Assembly: GCA_015296065.1 (NCBI GenBank)
Contig: DVDU01000147.1
Coordinates: 1 to 46,961 of the forward strand
DNA: 46,961 nt
Source: Oscillatoriaceae cyanobacterium M33_DOE_052
GTDB lineage: Bacteria > Cyanobacteriota > Cyanobacteriia > Cyanobacteriales > Laspinemataceae
Direction: 5' to 3'
Both the position numbers and the translations under genes were made by a program. This document shows, piece after piece, positions 1-7,817 of the stretch; the stretch's first letter is position 1, and each line of letters starts with the position of its first letter. Below the pieces are notes generated by a model. That model had not been told where the DNA came from. It made no database searches and saw only the letters and a program-made list of their open reading frames with translations.

Positions 1-58
1 CCCTCTCCCCCCCCTTCCCCATCTCCCCATCTCCCCATCTCCCCCTCCCCCCGTCTCC
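1..58. repeat. C-rich low-complexity tract
   Basis: The tract is almost purely C and T on the + strand, with an 8-base unit CCCCATCT repeated three times (about 17-40). It sits directly against the stop codon of the Usp gene. No gene is visible in it. The tract is cut by the window edge, so it may be part of a larger palindromic element like those near 15.5 kb and 46.9 kb. Confidence 0.6.
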
Positions 59-883
59 CTAGCGGCGGACTAAAATCACGGGACAAGTGGCATTAACCCG
101 CACATAGTCGGAAAGGGAGCCGCCAATGAGGCGATCGAGGTCAACCAGGCTTTTGGCGATCGTGGGACGCCGATCGGGCGAGCCGAGGAGCAGCAAATCA
201 GCATTATTGTCCTCAACCAAGCGGCAAATTTCTTCACCCGCTTTGCCATTACCCACAAAGCATCGGTAAGCAACACCAAATTTTTTGGCTTCCGCGATCG
301 CCCCTGCCAAAACCTCATCCTCTTCCGGATTCTTCACGGGTTTGGGCGGGTTCACATATGCCAGCAATAACTGACCACCCTTAATATCCCGCAGCAAAGA
401 TAAAGCCATATCCAATGCTTGTTTCGCCTCAGCGGACTTATTCATCGCCACCATCACCCGGCTGATGCGCTTGACATAGGTATCATCTTTCACCAACAAC
501 ATCGGACGGGACGCCAGTTGAAACACATACTGGCTCACCGAACCCTCCAAAATCGCCTGCAAGCGACCCAGAGCCCGAGACCCCATAATAATTAAGTCGG
601 CGTTTTCCTCTTCGGCGACTTCACAAACTACAGTTTTCGGGTCTCCCTGCTTCAGGCGAGGACTAACTTTGGTGGGGTCAGCTTTGATTTTCTTTACTGC
701 TTGGGCAAGGATTTTGCCCCCCTCCGCCAGCTTATCAGACATATCGTCAGCGCTGACTTGGGGCGGCACTACGTGCAAAATCGTCACGGCGGCTTGTTGG
801 ATGGAGGGGATTTCCATCAACATATTCACCATCTCTTCGCAGAGTCCCCGTCCCGCTACGGCTACTAAAATTTTTTCAATCAT
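59..883 (-). CDS. Tandem universal stress protein (UspA family)
   Basis: Two UspA domains lie in one chain of 274 residues. Domain 1 starts MIEKILVAVAG and ends near a G-x2-G-type loop (GSRALGRL...GSVSQYV). Domain 2 starts near VKRISRVMVAMNKS and ends with LLLLGSPDRR...GGSLSDYV. These loops resemble the nucleotide-binding loop of ATP-binding Usp proteins. Tandem Usp proteins are soluble, and the family is tied to stress survival; the specific role here is unknown. The reading frame runs up to 937, but the ATG at 883 puts the first beta strand of the Usp fold at the N-terminus, so I chose it. It is transcribed away from the thioesterase at 1088. Confidence 0.88.
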   Translation of the reverse strand: MIEKILVAVAGRGLCEEMVNMLMEIPSIQQAAVTILHVVPPQVSADDMSDKLAEGGKILAQAVKKIKADPTKVSPRLKQGDPKTVVCEVAEEENADLIIMGSRALGRLQAILEGSVSQYVFQLASRPMLLVKDDTYVKRISRVMVAMNKSAEAKQALDMALSLLRDIKGGQLLLAYVNPPKPVKNPEEDEVLAGAIAEAKKFGVAYRCFVGNGKAGEEICRLVEDNNADLLLLGSPDRRPTIAKSLVDLDRLIGGSLSDYVRVNATCPVILVRR

Positions 884-1087
884 GGCTACATTTTGTGGTA
901 ATAAGATGTGGGTGTTTGCGGTTCTCACCTGGTCCACAAGGGGTTTAGGCTCATGGTCTGGACAAACCCCTAGATTTCCGGGAAGGTTGAGACTGCATCT
1001 TTAACGAAAGTCTTCCAAACTTTAAGGATAAGACTTATTACTTACCTAAAATTTGTAGAAATGTAGAGTTTTGGAACGATTTGTAAC

Positions 1088-1576
1088 ATGAGCCAAGAAA
1101 AGGACACCTCAACGCAACTGCCCCCCACCCCAGAAGCCCCACGCCTGCCCCATAATGGCGATAGTGGCTGGTTTGAGTATCCGATCCGAGTCCATCCCCA
1201 CCATACAGACTACGGTGGAATAGTTTGGCATGGCACCTATCTCACCTGGCTGGAAGAGGCGCGGGTGGAGTCCCTGCGCTCTTTGGGGGTGAATTTTGCC
1301 GACTTAGTAGCCATTGGTTGTGATTTACCAGTGGTAGAGTTATCCCTGCGCTATCACAAGGGGATGCGCATGGGGATGGATGGGGTGGTAAAAACCAGGA
1401 TGTTGGAACTGGATGGGGTACGCCTAAAATGGGAATATCGGATTGAATCCCCAGACGGTAAGGATTTATATCTCAGCGGTTTGGTGACTTTGGTGGCGAT
1501 CGACAGCGCCCGAGGCAAAATCTTCCGCAGCTTACCCCCCGGCGTTAAGGATGCTTTAAGCAAGCAGTGGAGTTAA
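1088..1576 (+). CDS. Hot-dog fold acyl-CoA thioesterase (YbgC/4HBT type)
   Basis: The 162-residue protein has one hot-dog domain. The signature is HTDYGGIVWHGTYLTWLEEAR at about residues 36-56, where the D of DYGG is the expected catalytic Asp and the following helix is typical of 4-hydroxybenzoyl-CoA and YbgC-like thioesterases. A proline-rich tail of about 25 residues precedes the domain. In cyanobacteria related enzymes include the DHNA-CoA thioesterase of phylloquinone synthesis, but sequence alone does not fix the substrate. The gene stands alone between the divergent Usp gene and the convergent small membrane protein. Confidence 0.82.
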   Translation: MSQEKDTSTQLPPTPEAPRLPHNGDSGWFEYPIRVHPHHTDYGGIVWHGTYLTWLEEARVESLRSLGVNFADLVAIGCDLPVVELSLRYHKGMRMGMDGVVKTRMLELDGVRLKWEYRIESPDGKDLYLSGLVTLVAIDSARGKIFRSLPPGVKDALSKQWS

Positions 1577-1600
1577 TTGGGCTGGGGGGACAGGGGCAAT

Positions 1601-1882
1601 TTAGCGGCGTGGTGTTTGATTCGGTTGGGATTGCGGGTTAAGTTGGTCTTGAACTTGCTGGTTAAGTTGCTCCTGAACAATACCCCAAACTGTTTGGGGG
1701 ATCTGCTTGATTTGGTCGATGAGCTGCTGGGGGGCAATGCCAAAAGCCACTTGTAACACCAGGACGATCGCCGCAATGATAATCCCTGTTTTTACCGTAG
1801 TTTTGAGGATGTTTACCAGAAAGGTGAAAATCAACCAGGCAACAGCTAAGGCAGCGACGAGTAAGATTAATTGAGTTAGCAT
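1601..1882 (-). CDS. Small membrane protein of unknown function
   Basis: From the ATG at 1882 the product has 93 residues. It has a hydrophobic N-terminus (LTQLILLVAALAVAWLIFTF) and a second hydrophobic stretch (TGIIIAAIVLVLQVAFG), followed by a Gln-rich, Pro-rich soluble tail. This suggests two membrane segments. A TTG at 1897 would add five residues, but that codon lies inside the heptamer repeat array, so the ATG is preferred. I do not recognise a named family. The promoter region consists largely of the 1890-1955 repeat. Confidence 0.6.
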   Translation of the reverse strand: MLTQLILLVAALAVAWLIFTFLVNILKTTVKTGIIIAAIVLVLQVAFGIAPQQLIDQIKQIPQTVWGIVQEQLNQQVQDQLNPQSQPNQTPRR

Positions 1883-1889
1883 GGAGATA

Positions 1890-1955
1890 ATTGACAATTG
1901 ACAATTGATAATTGATAATTGACAATTGATAATTGATGATTATCAATTGTCAATT
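1890..1955. repeat. Heptamer tandem repeat with terminal hairpin
   Basis: Nine 7-base units in perfect phase run ATTGACA x2, ATTGATA x2, ATTGACA, ATTGATA, ATTGATG, ATTATCA, ATTGTCA. The last units are the complement of earlier ones: 1917-1933 and 1939-1955 form a perfect 17-bp inverted repeat with a 5-base loop. It lies directly upstream of the small membrane protein start and downstream of the TPR gene stop. Short heptameric tandem repeats are a known feature of many cyanobacterial genomes. Confidence 0.85.
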
Positions 1956-1967
1956 CAAAAATTCATT

Positions 1968-2696
1968 TTATGGTTGCTGTAACTGGTTGATGCGAGTCAG
2001 GGTGGCTTGGTGGAGCGTTTCGTTGTTTTGCTGCTGAAATAGCTGGGCGGCGCGCTGGAAATCCCGGATGGCGGCAGCTCGATCGCCCTGAGTCGCATAG
2101 ACGGAACCCCGGTTGTAGTAAGCGGCGGCGCTGTTGGGGTTCAGGCGCAAGGCTTCGTTTAAATCCGCGATCGCCGCCGGAAAATCCCCCTGATTAGCAT
2201 GAGCCCCACCCCTCCCGATATAGGCTTCGATATAGTTGGGATTCAACTGCAAAGCCTGATTATAATCAGCAATTGCCGCCGGTTGATTTCTCAGCGCCGA
2301 ATGGGCCGAAGCTCTCCCGATATACGCTTCGATCGCCCCGGGATTAAAGCGCAAAACTTGGGTATAATCAGAAATCGCCGCCGTTTGATTGTCCATCATC
2401 GAGTACACATTGCCGCGATTCAGGTACGCTTCCACGGAATTGGCATTGCGCCGCAGAGCTTGGTTAAACTCTTCTAAAGCTCCCTGATAATCCCCCTTTC
2501 TCGCCTTTTCTATACCTTTCTTGATATAATCATCCACTTTCTTATCCGCTATCAGCCATGACTGGGGATTTCTCCCCTCTCCCATTGTGGGAGAGGGGTA
2601 GGGGGTGAGGGCTTTAGCGGCTGTAGCGGGATGGGGAAAGCTGCCCCAAGGGGCAGCAACTAGCAAAATCGCGATTATAACATTAGTGGTTTTCAT
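1968..2696 (-). CDS. Exported TPR protein with an in-frame repeat insertion
   Basis: The 242-residue protein has a signal peptide (MKTTNVIIAILLVAAP...PATAA) followed by about five tetratricopeptide repeats from residue 70 on. The repeats follow the pattern AIADYNQALQLNPNYIEAYIGRG. TPR arrays act as protein-binding scaffolds, and this one is probably periplasmic. Residues about 29-42 (ALTPYPSPTMGEG) are encoded by a copy of a palindromic repeat that is otherwise found between genes (2572-2612). The insertion keeps the frame and sits just after the predicted cleavage site. The partner is unknown. It is followed by the small membrane gene in the same direction. Confidence 0.82.
   Translation of the reverse strand: MKTTNVIIAILLVAAPWGSFPHPATAAKALTPYPSPTMGEGRNPQSWLIADKKVDDYIKKGIEKARKGDYQGALEEFNQALRRNANSVEAYLNRGNVYSMMDNQTAAISDYTQVLRFNPGAIEAYIGRASAHSALRNQPAAIADYNQALQLNPNYIEAYIGRGGAHANQGDFPAAIADLNEALRLNPNSAAAYYNRGSVYATQGDRAAAIRDFQRAAQLFQQQNNETLHQATLTRINQLQQP
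2572..2612. repeat. Palindromic G/C-rich repeat inside a CDS
   Basis: The core CCCCTCTCCCATTGTGGGAG is a hairpin-forming sequence followed by AGGGGTAGGGGGTGAGGGC. Close relatives lie between genes at 10840-10885, 13578-13645, about 15412-15480 and 46917-46960. This copy is read in frame within the TPR protein. Confidence 0.8.
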
Positions 2697-2708
2697 CAGT
2701 TTTTAAAT

Positions 2709-3905
2709 TCACTTCAGCAAAATCAGTTCTGGTGCCTCTTGCAACTTCTCGCTCACCTCCAAAACTGCGCGACGTGCCCAGCTATCCGCCGCTAAAATAT
2801 CATCTAAAGATGGATTTTCGCGGTAATCATTCCGGTGCGCATCACATACAGTTTCAATCAACTTTGGTATATCCAAAAAATTGATTTTTTCATCTAAAAA
2901 TAAGGCAACGGCTTGCTCGTTAGCGGCATTCAAAACGGCAGTCATCGACCCGCCAGCACGTCCAGCAGCATAGGCAATTTGCATACAAGGGTATTTATCA
3001 TGGTCTGGCTCACGGAAAGTTAAACTCCCGGCTTTGACTAAATCTAGAGGTTCCCAATCGGTGTAAATCCGCTGTGGCCATGAAAGTGCATACAATAGAG
3101 GCAAACGCATATCCGGCCAACCCAACTGCGCTAAAACTGAGGTATCTTGCACCTCGATTAACGAGTGAATGATACTTTGGGGGTGGATGACGATATCGAT
3201 GTCGTCGTAGTTCATGCCGAATAGGTAATGCGCCTCGATGACTTCTAGTCCCTTATTCATTAGGGTAGCGGAATCAATGGTGATTTTGCGTCCCATCGAC
3301 CAGTTGGGATGCTTGAGCGCATCGGCTACGGTAACGGTGGCTAATTTTTCCACGGGTAAGTCGCGGAAGGCGCCACCGGAGGCGGTGAGGATGATCCGGC
3401 GCAAACCGCCAGGAGGGACGCCTTGGAGACATTGAAAAATTGCCGAATGTTCTGAGTCGGCGGGGAGAAGTTTCACTCCGTGTTTCTCCACTAGGGGATT
3501 GACTACGGGCCCGCCAGCAATTAAGGTTTCTTTGTTGGCGAGGGCGATGTCTTTTCCGGCTTCTATGGCGGCGATCGTCGGTAGCAAGCCCGCGCAACCC
3601 ACAATTCCGGTAACTACGGCTTCGGCGTCGCCATAGGCGGCGACAGCGCGCACCCCTTCGGGACCGGCGGCGAGGATGGGTTTGGGGTCCACATCGGCAA
3701 TGGCGGCACGCAGTTCCGGGAGCAGGGTTTCATCCGCGATCGCCACTATCTCGGGGCGAAACTCCCGAATTTGCGCTGCCAACATCTCCACATTCCGCCC
3801 CGCCGCCAACCCTACCAACCGAAACTCCTGGGGATGGTGTTTGACAATATCCAGTGTCTGGGTGCCGATCGAACCCGTGGAGCCGAGTAATGTAATGGCT
3901 TTCAT
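2709..3905 (-). CDS. dxr: 1-deoxy-D-xylulose 5-phosphate reductoisomerase
   Basis: This is the second enzyme of the MEP isoprenoid pathway. It converts DXP to 2-C-methyl-D-erythritol 4-phosphate with NADPH and a divalent metal. The 398-residue product matches the usual Dxr length. The N-terminus [18 protein letters not shown] is the NADPH Rossmann motif. [27 protein letters not shown] (metal and substrate residues) and [11 protein letters not shown] are family signatures, and [22 protein letters not shown] is the conserved central block. The frame is open to 4088, but that extension only translates the 29-bp tandem repeat. The ATG at 3905 (or the adjacent one at 3908) is therefore the start. 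Confidence 0.97.
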   Translation of the reverse strand: MKAITLLGSTGSIGTQTLDIVKHHPQEFRLVGLAAGRNVEMLAAQIREFRPEIVAIADETLLPELRAAIADVDPKPILAAGPEGVRAVAAYGDAEAVVTGIVGCAGLLPTIAAIEAGKDIALANKETLIAGGPVVNPLVEKHGVKLLPADSEHSAIFQCLQGVPPGGLRRIILTASGGAFRDLPVEKLATVTVADALKHPNWSMGRKITIDSATLMNKGLEVIEAHYLFGMNYDDIDIVIHPQSIIHSLIEVQDTSVLAQLGWPDMRLPLLYALSWPQRIYTDWEPLDLVKAGSLTFREPDHDKYPCMQIAYAAGRAGGSMTAVLNAANEQAVALFLDEKINFLDIPKLIETVCDAHRNDYRENPSLDDILAADSWARRAVLEVSEKLQEAPELILLK

Positions 3906-4005
3906 CATTAATTTAAGAATTATTTCAATTTTGCTACCAGGATTAATTTTAAGGCCACTAGGAGGACAAAAAAACCCGGTTTCTCTAAGTTTCCGGGTTT
4001 GGTTC

Positions 4006-4108
4006 GTAGTTGGGCTGAAGCCCAATCCATGTTTGTAGTTGGGCTTCAGCCCAATCCATGTTTGTAGTTGGGCTTCAGCCCAATCCATATTTGTAGTTGG
4101 GCTTCAGC
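4006..4108. repeat. Four tandem 29-bp palindromic repeats
   Basis: Units start at 4006, 4035, 4064 and 4093, an exact 29-base period. Each contains GTAGTTGGGCTTCAGCCCAA, whose core TTGGGCT-TC-AGCCCAA is a palindrome; the first unit has the loop bases GA instead. There are no spacers between the units. Dispersed relatives lie at 8231-8365 and 24568-24650. Confidence 0.9.
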
Positions 4109-4423
4109 ATTGATTGATTCCAGCTAGCTGGCCAAAAAATCTCTCATATTTTCGTTTCTGCTGCACGATTCGGTAGTGGGGGGGGCTGATTTCATACTCA
4201 AGGGGATTGCTAGCGTCTAATCGCTGTTAATCGTTAGTTTGTAATTTTTGCTAGATTGCTAGCTATAGATTACAGGTTTTTGGTGGTCGCTAGCAAATAC
4301 CTGATTCCCCGCTCCCCCGCTCCCCCGCTCCTCTGCTTAAAGATTTTTCACCGGGATGTATCCTTGTCGTCACAGCGATCGCTCCCCATCCCTAACACCA
4401 AACGCTCCCATCAAAGCCAGCCC
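4109..4423. other. Intergenic region without a clear gene
   Basis: No complete gene is seen between the 29-bp repeats and the DUF29 gene. On the minus strand a 40-codon open stretch (about 4110-4230) reads like a natural protein tail (DASNPLEYEIS...RKYERFFGQL), but it has no start codon and no recognised family. A short C-rich tandem (CTCCCCCG, about 4305-4330) is also present. Confidence 0.4.
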
Positions 4424-4861
4424 TCACTTTGGCAAAAAACCTTCAGCCAAAATCTCTCCTATTCCAAAAGGACAGGATTCGGGAAATATCGTCTCAGGTA
4501 GGTCCGTTTCTCCAGCAGCATCCCGCACTGCTTTTGGGTAAATTGTCTCTAGGGACTTGTCCAACTCCCCTCTTAAGCTGGGACTATCCAGCAGCAGCAC
4601 CTCGATTTCATCTCGTTGATGGTTGATTGTTGCCACCCAACTTTTGCTTTGCCTTTCTGGTTGGTATTTCCATTTCAGCAGGTGCATCACCAACACCTGC
4701 AATCGACTGCGCAGTTGCCGCAGGTCCCGCTTGCCCATACTCTCTAATTCGTCAGCGATATGCTCCAGGTCCACTTCCGCCAAATCACCCTGGCGTAGGA
4801 GTTCCACATTTTTATTAATCCAGGCATAGAAGTCGCGATCGTATTCAGCCCGTAGATTCAT
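4424..4861 (-). CDS. DUF29 family protein
   Basis: The 145-residue protein shows the DUF29 pattern: an N-terminal YDRDFYAWINKNVELLRQGDL, then DLEHIADELESMGKRDLRQLRSRLQVLVMHLLKWKYQPE, and a closing FPESCPFGIGEILAEGFLP. DUF29 proteins are abundant, often multicopy, cyanobacterial proteins of unknown function. The frame continues to 4954, but the family normally begins close to the tyrosine-aspartate motif, so the ATG at 4861 is chosen. It stands alone with repeat-rich DNA on both sides. Confidence 0.88.
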   Translation of the reverse strand: MNLRAEYDRDFYAWINKNVELLRQGDLAEVDLEHIADELESMGKRDLRQLRSRLQVLVMHLLKWKYQPERQSKSWVATINHQRDEIEVLLLDSPSLRGELDKSLETIYPKAVRDAAGETDLPETIFPESCPFGIGEILAEGFLPK

Positions 4862-5345
4862 AAACTTAAACTTGCTTGCTGCTATAAAATATCGTACTAG
4901 GTAGCTGGGATGACGACCACTGAATCGGAAGCCGATCGGCTCCAGCACGCTCATCCCCTAGTCATCCCCATACCGCAGAAAACCCCACCAGCCAGAGAAC
5001 CTCACCAGGGCGGGGGACCAAGGGGGGTGGGAGAACCTATAGAAAATTGCACAAGCTGACCCTAGGCGCCCCAAAAAATTAAGTTATCGGTCTAATATTT
5101 ATTCTGTTTTTATCAGTTAATCTTATAAAAAAAACCCGTTTCTGCATCCTATCCCGGAGAGTTCTGTAGGGTGTAGGGGCGATTCGCGAATCGCCCCTAC
5201 TGGTGCCTAGAAACCTTCTCAACGAGATATCTCATCCCTGAAGGGAAATTCTCCGCAGAAGGTTTCTTCTCGGCACTGCCCACCCTACTATCTGTTTCTG
5301 TACTAATTAACTTCTGAATAAGCTGTAGTCTGATTTACCAATTAA
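4862..5345. other. Repeat-rich intergenic region
   Basis: No intact gene is visible. The region contains the 28-bp palindrome at 5173-5200. It also has an 11-bp inverted repeat, AGAAACCTTCT at 5209-5219 with its complement at 5257-5267. Together these look like a small mobile or palindromic element placed just past the decayed PIN toxin. Confidence 0.5.
5173..5200. repeat. Perfect 28-bp palindrome (dispersed)
   Basis: Each half is 14 bases, beginning GTAGGGGCGATTCG and followed by its exact complement. An identical 28-mer is at 38882-38909. Variants that keep the outer arms are at 26162-26189 and 46747-46774, and a longer degenerate form is at 33441-33477. Confidence 0.9.
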
Positions 5346-5417
5346 CTATTGAATAGTCGCTAATTCTTTGCCAATCAGAAAACTAATCCAAAGATTAGTC
5401 TCGATAATTACTTTAAT
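5346..5417 (-). pseudogene. Remnant of a PIN-domain toxin
   Basis: On the minus strand, overlapping the antitoxin stop, the frame reads KVIIETNLWISFLIGKELATIQ and then TAG at 5346. This strongly resembles the start of cyanobacterial PIN-family toxins, which usually read as a V-I-I-D-T-N-L-W-I-S-F-L-I-G-K pattern. Three defects are visible. The expected ATG is ATT. The first catalytic Asp is Glu. The frame stops after 23 codons. The remainder of the domain is not recognisable and has been replaced by repeat DNA. It sits exactly where a toxin would follow the antitoxin at 5413-5649. Confidence 0.65.
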
Positions 5418-5649
5418 TGGCTGATTTTTTCGCATAAATTTCACTTCTGACTGCTTCCACTTTTTGCGTAATTGTATCTAAGGATAGTTCATCAGTTTTG
5501 AAACGGTCTAAAAGGGCGGTTAATTTACTGTCTAACAATTCTTTAGCCAGTTCTTGACTTAATTGCAGTTTTTCCGGTTCGGGCAGTTGTTTGACCAAGG
5601 TTAAAACTTGCTCAAAGTTTAGGGAAAGTTGATATTGAGTTGGCGTCAT
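5413..5649 (-). CDS. Orphan antitoxin-like small protein
   Basis: The 78-residue protein starts MTPTQYQLSLNFEQVLTLVKQLPEPEKLQLSQELAKEL and ends EAVRSEIYAKKSAN. The N-terminal FEQ-x-LxLVKQLP block is shared by small cyanobacterial proteins that sit before PIN-domain toxins (VapB-like). The family call comes from memory of that pattern and is moderately sure. The ATG at 5649 is preferred to a TTG at 5676. The cognate toxin appears decayed (5346-5417), so this is probably a leftover antitoxin. A single base at 5415 decides both its stop codon and the lost toxin start. Confidence 0.6.
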   Translation of the reverse strand: MTPTQYQLSLNFEQVLTLVKQLPEPEKLQLSQELAKELLDSKLTALLDRFKTDELSLDTITQKVEAVRSEIYAKKSAN

Positions 5650-5706
5650 GGTTTCTGAGGGATGAGAGTGTAGCAATATTTTAACTAAATTTTCTGGAGA
5701 TGGGGT

Positions 5707-5910
5707 TTATGGGAAAATCACGGACTCATCGCCTCGGCGAATGGCTTGCCCTAATGCGAGGATTTCTTCAAAAGCTGGTTCATCCTTGAAAGAGCCGCTA
5801 ATTTCCTGTAACCAGTTGTTTGATTTCCGATAAGCAATCTATTTTTCAATTTGAGTAATGGCTGCTTCTACTGCTGCCATACGTTCTTATGGTGAAGTGT
5901 TGGTTGTCAT
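5707..5910 (-). pseudogene. Antitoxin-like gene broken by two stop codons
   Basis: A 67-codon frame from the ATG at 5910 to the TAA at 5707 contains two internal stops, TAA at codon 8 and TAG at codon 24. Apart from these it is coherent: MTTNTSP, then ERMAAVEAAITQIEK, then a long uninterrupted stretch ending LALGQAIRRGDESVIFP. The tail pattern (NWLQEISGSFKDEPAFEEILALG) resembles small cyanobacterial antitoxins found next to VapC toxins. Both stops are one transition away from Gln codons. No toxin partner follows. Confidence 0.65.
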
Positions 5911-6098
5911 GGGTTTAAAAAAGTAGGGTTTCAAACGATTGAAGCGCAAAGCTTGAAATGCCCAGAAACCTTTGATGCATTAGGGAGGGGCTGGTTTTCT
6001 AGAGACGAACGACTGGGGTAGTGATAGAGGTTTACCTTTTCGATTTATTTTCAACCACTTAGGGGCGACGGCTACCAATGTTTATTTGATGTTGTATC

Positions 6099-7766
6099 CT
6101 AAACCTGCTCTTGCCAAGGACTTAACCATAGCGTATTGGCTATAAGTAGCAATTTATTCGCTCGCGCTTCAATCTCTGCGGCTCGCCAATTTTCCTGCTG
6201 GAGAATCCAACGGTTTAGCTCAATATGTGTATTTTCGAGTTTAGCTTTCTTCTCGGAAAATGGAAGATTACTCAACTCTGAATTATAGCTAGTCAGAGTC
6301 AAATTTCCAAAGGTATGAAGCATAGTATTATGAACTTTCTCTGCTTCTGCGCCTAACTCATCTTTCCATTCCTGAGTCAGTGTTTGAGGTAGAATGTGTT
6401 CTATTGTTGCCGTCGAAAGATCCACCGTTTCTTTGTGATTAAAAGATTTTTCAATACGGCAAAGGATGAAACGAGTGGTATTACTCCCATATTGAGGTTG
6501 GTTTATAAAAGCTGTGTTAAACTCAGCATCCTTGGGAAAACGACGAGATGATGATAGGAAACGTTGCAACCACAGGGTATGATCCGCATCGGGGAAGTTT
6601 TTAGCCAATTGAATAAACAGTTTGTTCAAGGAGTTAGTCGGTACTTTGCAAACAGCCCGCCGAATAATGAAGGACTCGACCAATCTAAGGCATTTTTCCA
6701 GCTCAACGTGGCTGAGCTGTCCAGTCTGACAAGCATCAAATAGACGCAGTAATAGCGGATAGGATGTCGTTACTTTAAGTTGGTTGATATTTTCCAAACA
6801 CTCACGAATGCTCGTTCTTTCTTCTTTGGCTGGCGAGAGAAATCTCGCATAAAACTCTCCAAACCTTTGCATATCCTGAACTTCTGCTTCAACTGCTTCC
6901 GTTAATTCCATGCTTTTCAATTTGGCCTTGATAGCCGCATAAATACCCCCATGCTTAATATCATCCCCATCCTTCATTGTGTAGTGACGAAGGAATTCAG
7001 TGAGATTTGATTCAAGCATCTTCTCAAGTGGAATCCAATATTTTGAGTGAATTCGTTCCTGCTCTCCACCAGTAGATATTGAGTGGCGGAAGCGCATCAA
7101 TAAATAATTTCTTACTAAGTCAGCTTGGGTAAGTGGTTCACCCTTAAAATTTAGGCTCTCAAAAATTAAATACGGATCATCATCGTCACCGAGATTAATC
7201 ATTACAACTTGGAGACATTGCTCTAAGGTTATTAACACTTTGCGAATATCTACGGGATCGTCATTAATGTCAGTGCCTTTAAGCAATTTGTCCCTGAAAA
7301 AGTGGTAGGCACCAGCCATCCGAACATCTTTATTATTTTCTGGAACCTGGCGATCGAGGGCGATGGCACGATACACCTCTCGATCTGCTTGCGTTGGCAC
7401 AAACTTTAAGGTGTCCTCCGGCTCGCGGAAGCGATTGGTCAGGTAAACTTCCTGTATGCGTGAGGCTGAATTGGAATCAAGACAATCGCGCAGAACGCAG
7501 AGAAGTAAAGACACAGTTGTGAGGCGTTGCTGTCCATCAATGATGAGATACTTACTGACTCCTACAGGAACGCTGCGTGCTGGGACTGAGACGATCGCGC
7601 CCATAAAGTGGGTTCCAGTGTCGCCCATGTCATACTGCACCATTAGATCATCCCAGAGTGCCTGCCAATTGTTTTGAGTCCAAGTATAGGGTCGTTGAAA
7701 GAGAGGAATGAGATTCTGTTTTTCCCCGTAGAAATAGTGAATAACTTTGGTTGGCGCAGCTTCCAT
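6099..7766 (-). CDS. GmrSD-like DUF262-DUF1524 restriction protein
   Basis: The 555-residue chain joins the two GmrSD modules. The N-terminal DUF262 carries IPLFQRPYTWTQ (about residues 19-30), the IDGQQRLTTV motif (about 77-86) and a FESLNFKGEPLTQADLVRNYL block. The C-terminal DUF1524 carries EHILPQTL near residue 460 and LHTFGNLTLTSYNSELSN, the His and Asn of a His-Me-type nuclease. DUF262 hydrolyses nucleotides through its DGQQR motif, and fused proteins (GmrSD, BrxU-like) cleave modified phage DNA. A defence role is inferred; no methylase or other defence gene is adjacent. It lies beside decayed toxin-antitoxin genes, which fits an accessory locus. Confidence 0.85.
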   Translation of the reverse strand: MEAAPTKVIHYFYGEKQNLIPLFQRPYTWTQNNWQALWDDLMVQYDMGDTGTHFMGAIVSVPARSVPVGVSKYLIIDGQQRLTTVSLLLCVLRDCLDSNSASRIQEVYLTNRFREPEDTLKFVPTQADREVYRAIALDRQVPENNKDVRMAGAYHFFRDKLLKGTDINDDPVDIRKVLITLEQCLQVVMINLGDDDDPYLIFESLNFKGEPLTQADLVRNYLLMRFRHSISTGGEQERIHSKYWIPLEKMLESNLTEFLRHYTMKDGDDIKHGGIYAAIKAKLKSMELTEAVEAEVQDMQRFGEFYARFLSPAKEERTSIRECLENINQLKVTTSYPLLLRLFDACQTGQLSHVELEKCLRLVESFIIRRAVCKVPTNSLNKLFIQLAKNFPDADHTLWLQRFLSSSRRFPKDAEFNTAFINQPQYGSNTTRFILCRIEKSFNHKETVDLSTATIEHILPQTLTQEWKDELGAEAEKVHNTMLHTFGNLTLTSYNSELSNLPFSEKKAKLENTHIELNRWILQQENWRAAEIEARANKLLLIANTLWLSPWQEQV

Positions 7767-7817
7767 TGTGTTTGATTTATTTTTTGGTTAGTGAAAGTCA
7801 CCTGTTTATTAGGCAAT

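Noticed and set aside
4006-4108. CRISPR array
   Set aside because: The 29-base periodic units look array-like, but there are no spacers between them and no cas genes nearby. They are simple tandem repeats.
5911-6098. A 37-codon + strand coding fragment
   Set aside because: It is short, has no start codon and resembles no family. It was not strong enough to call a pseudogene.
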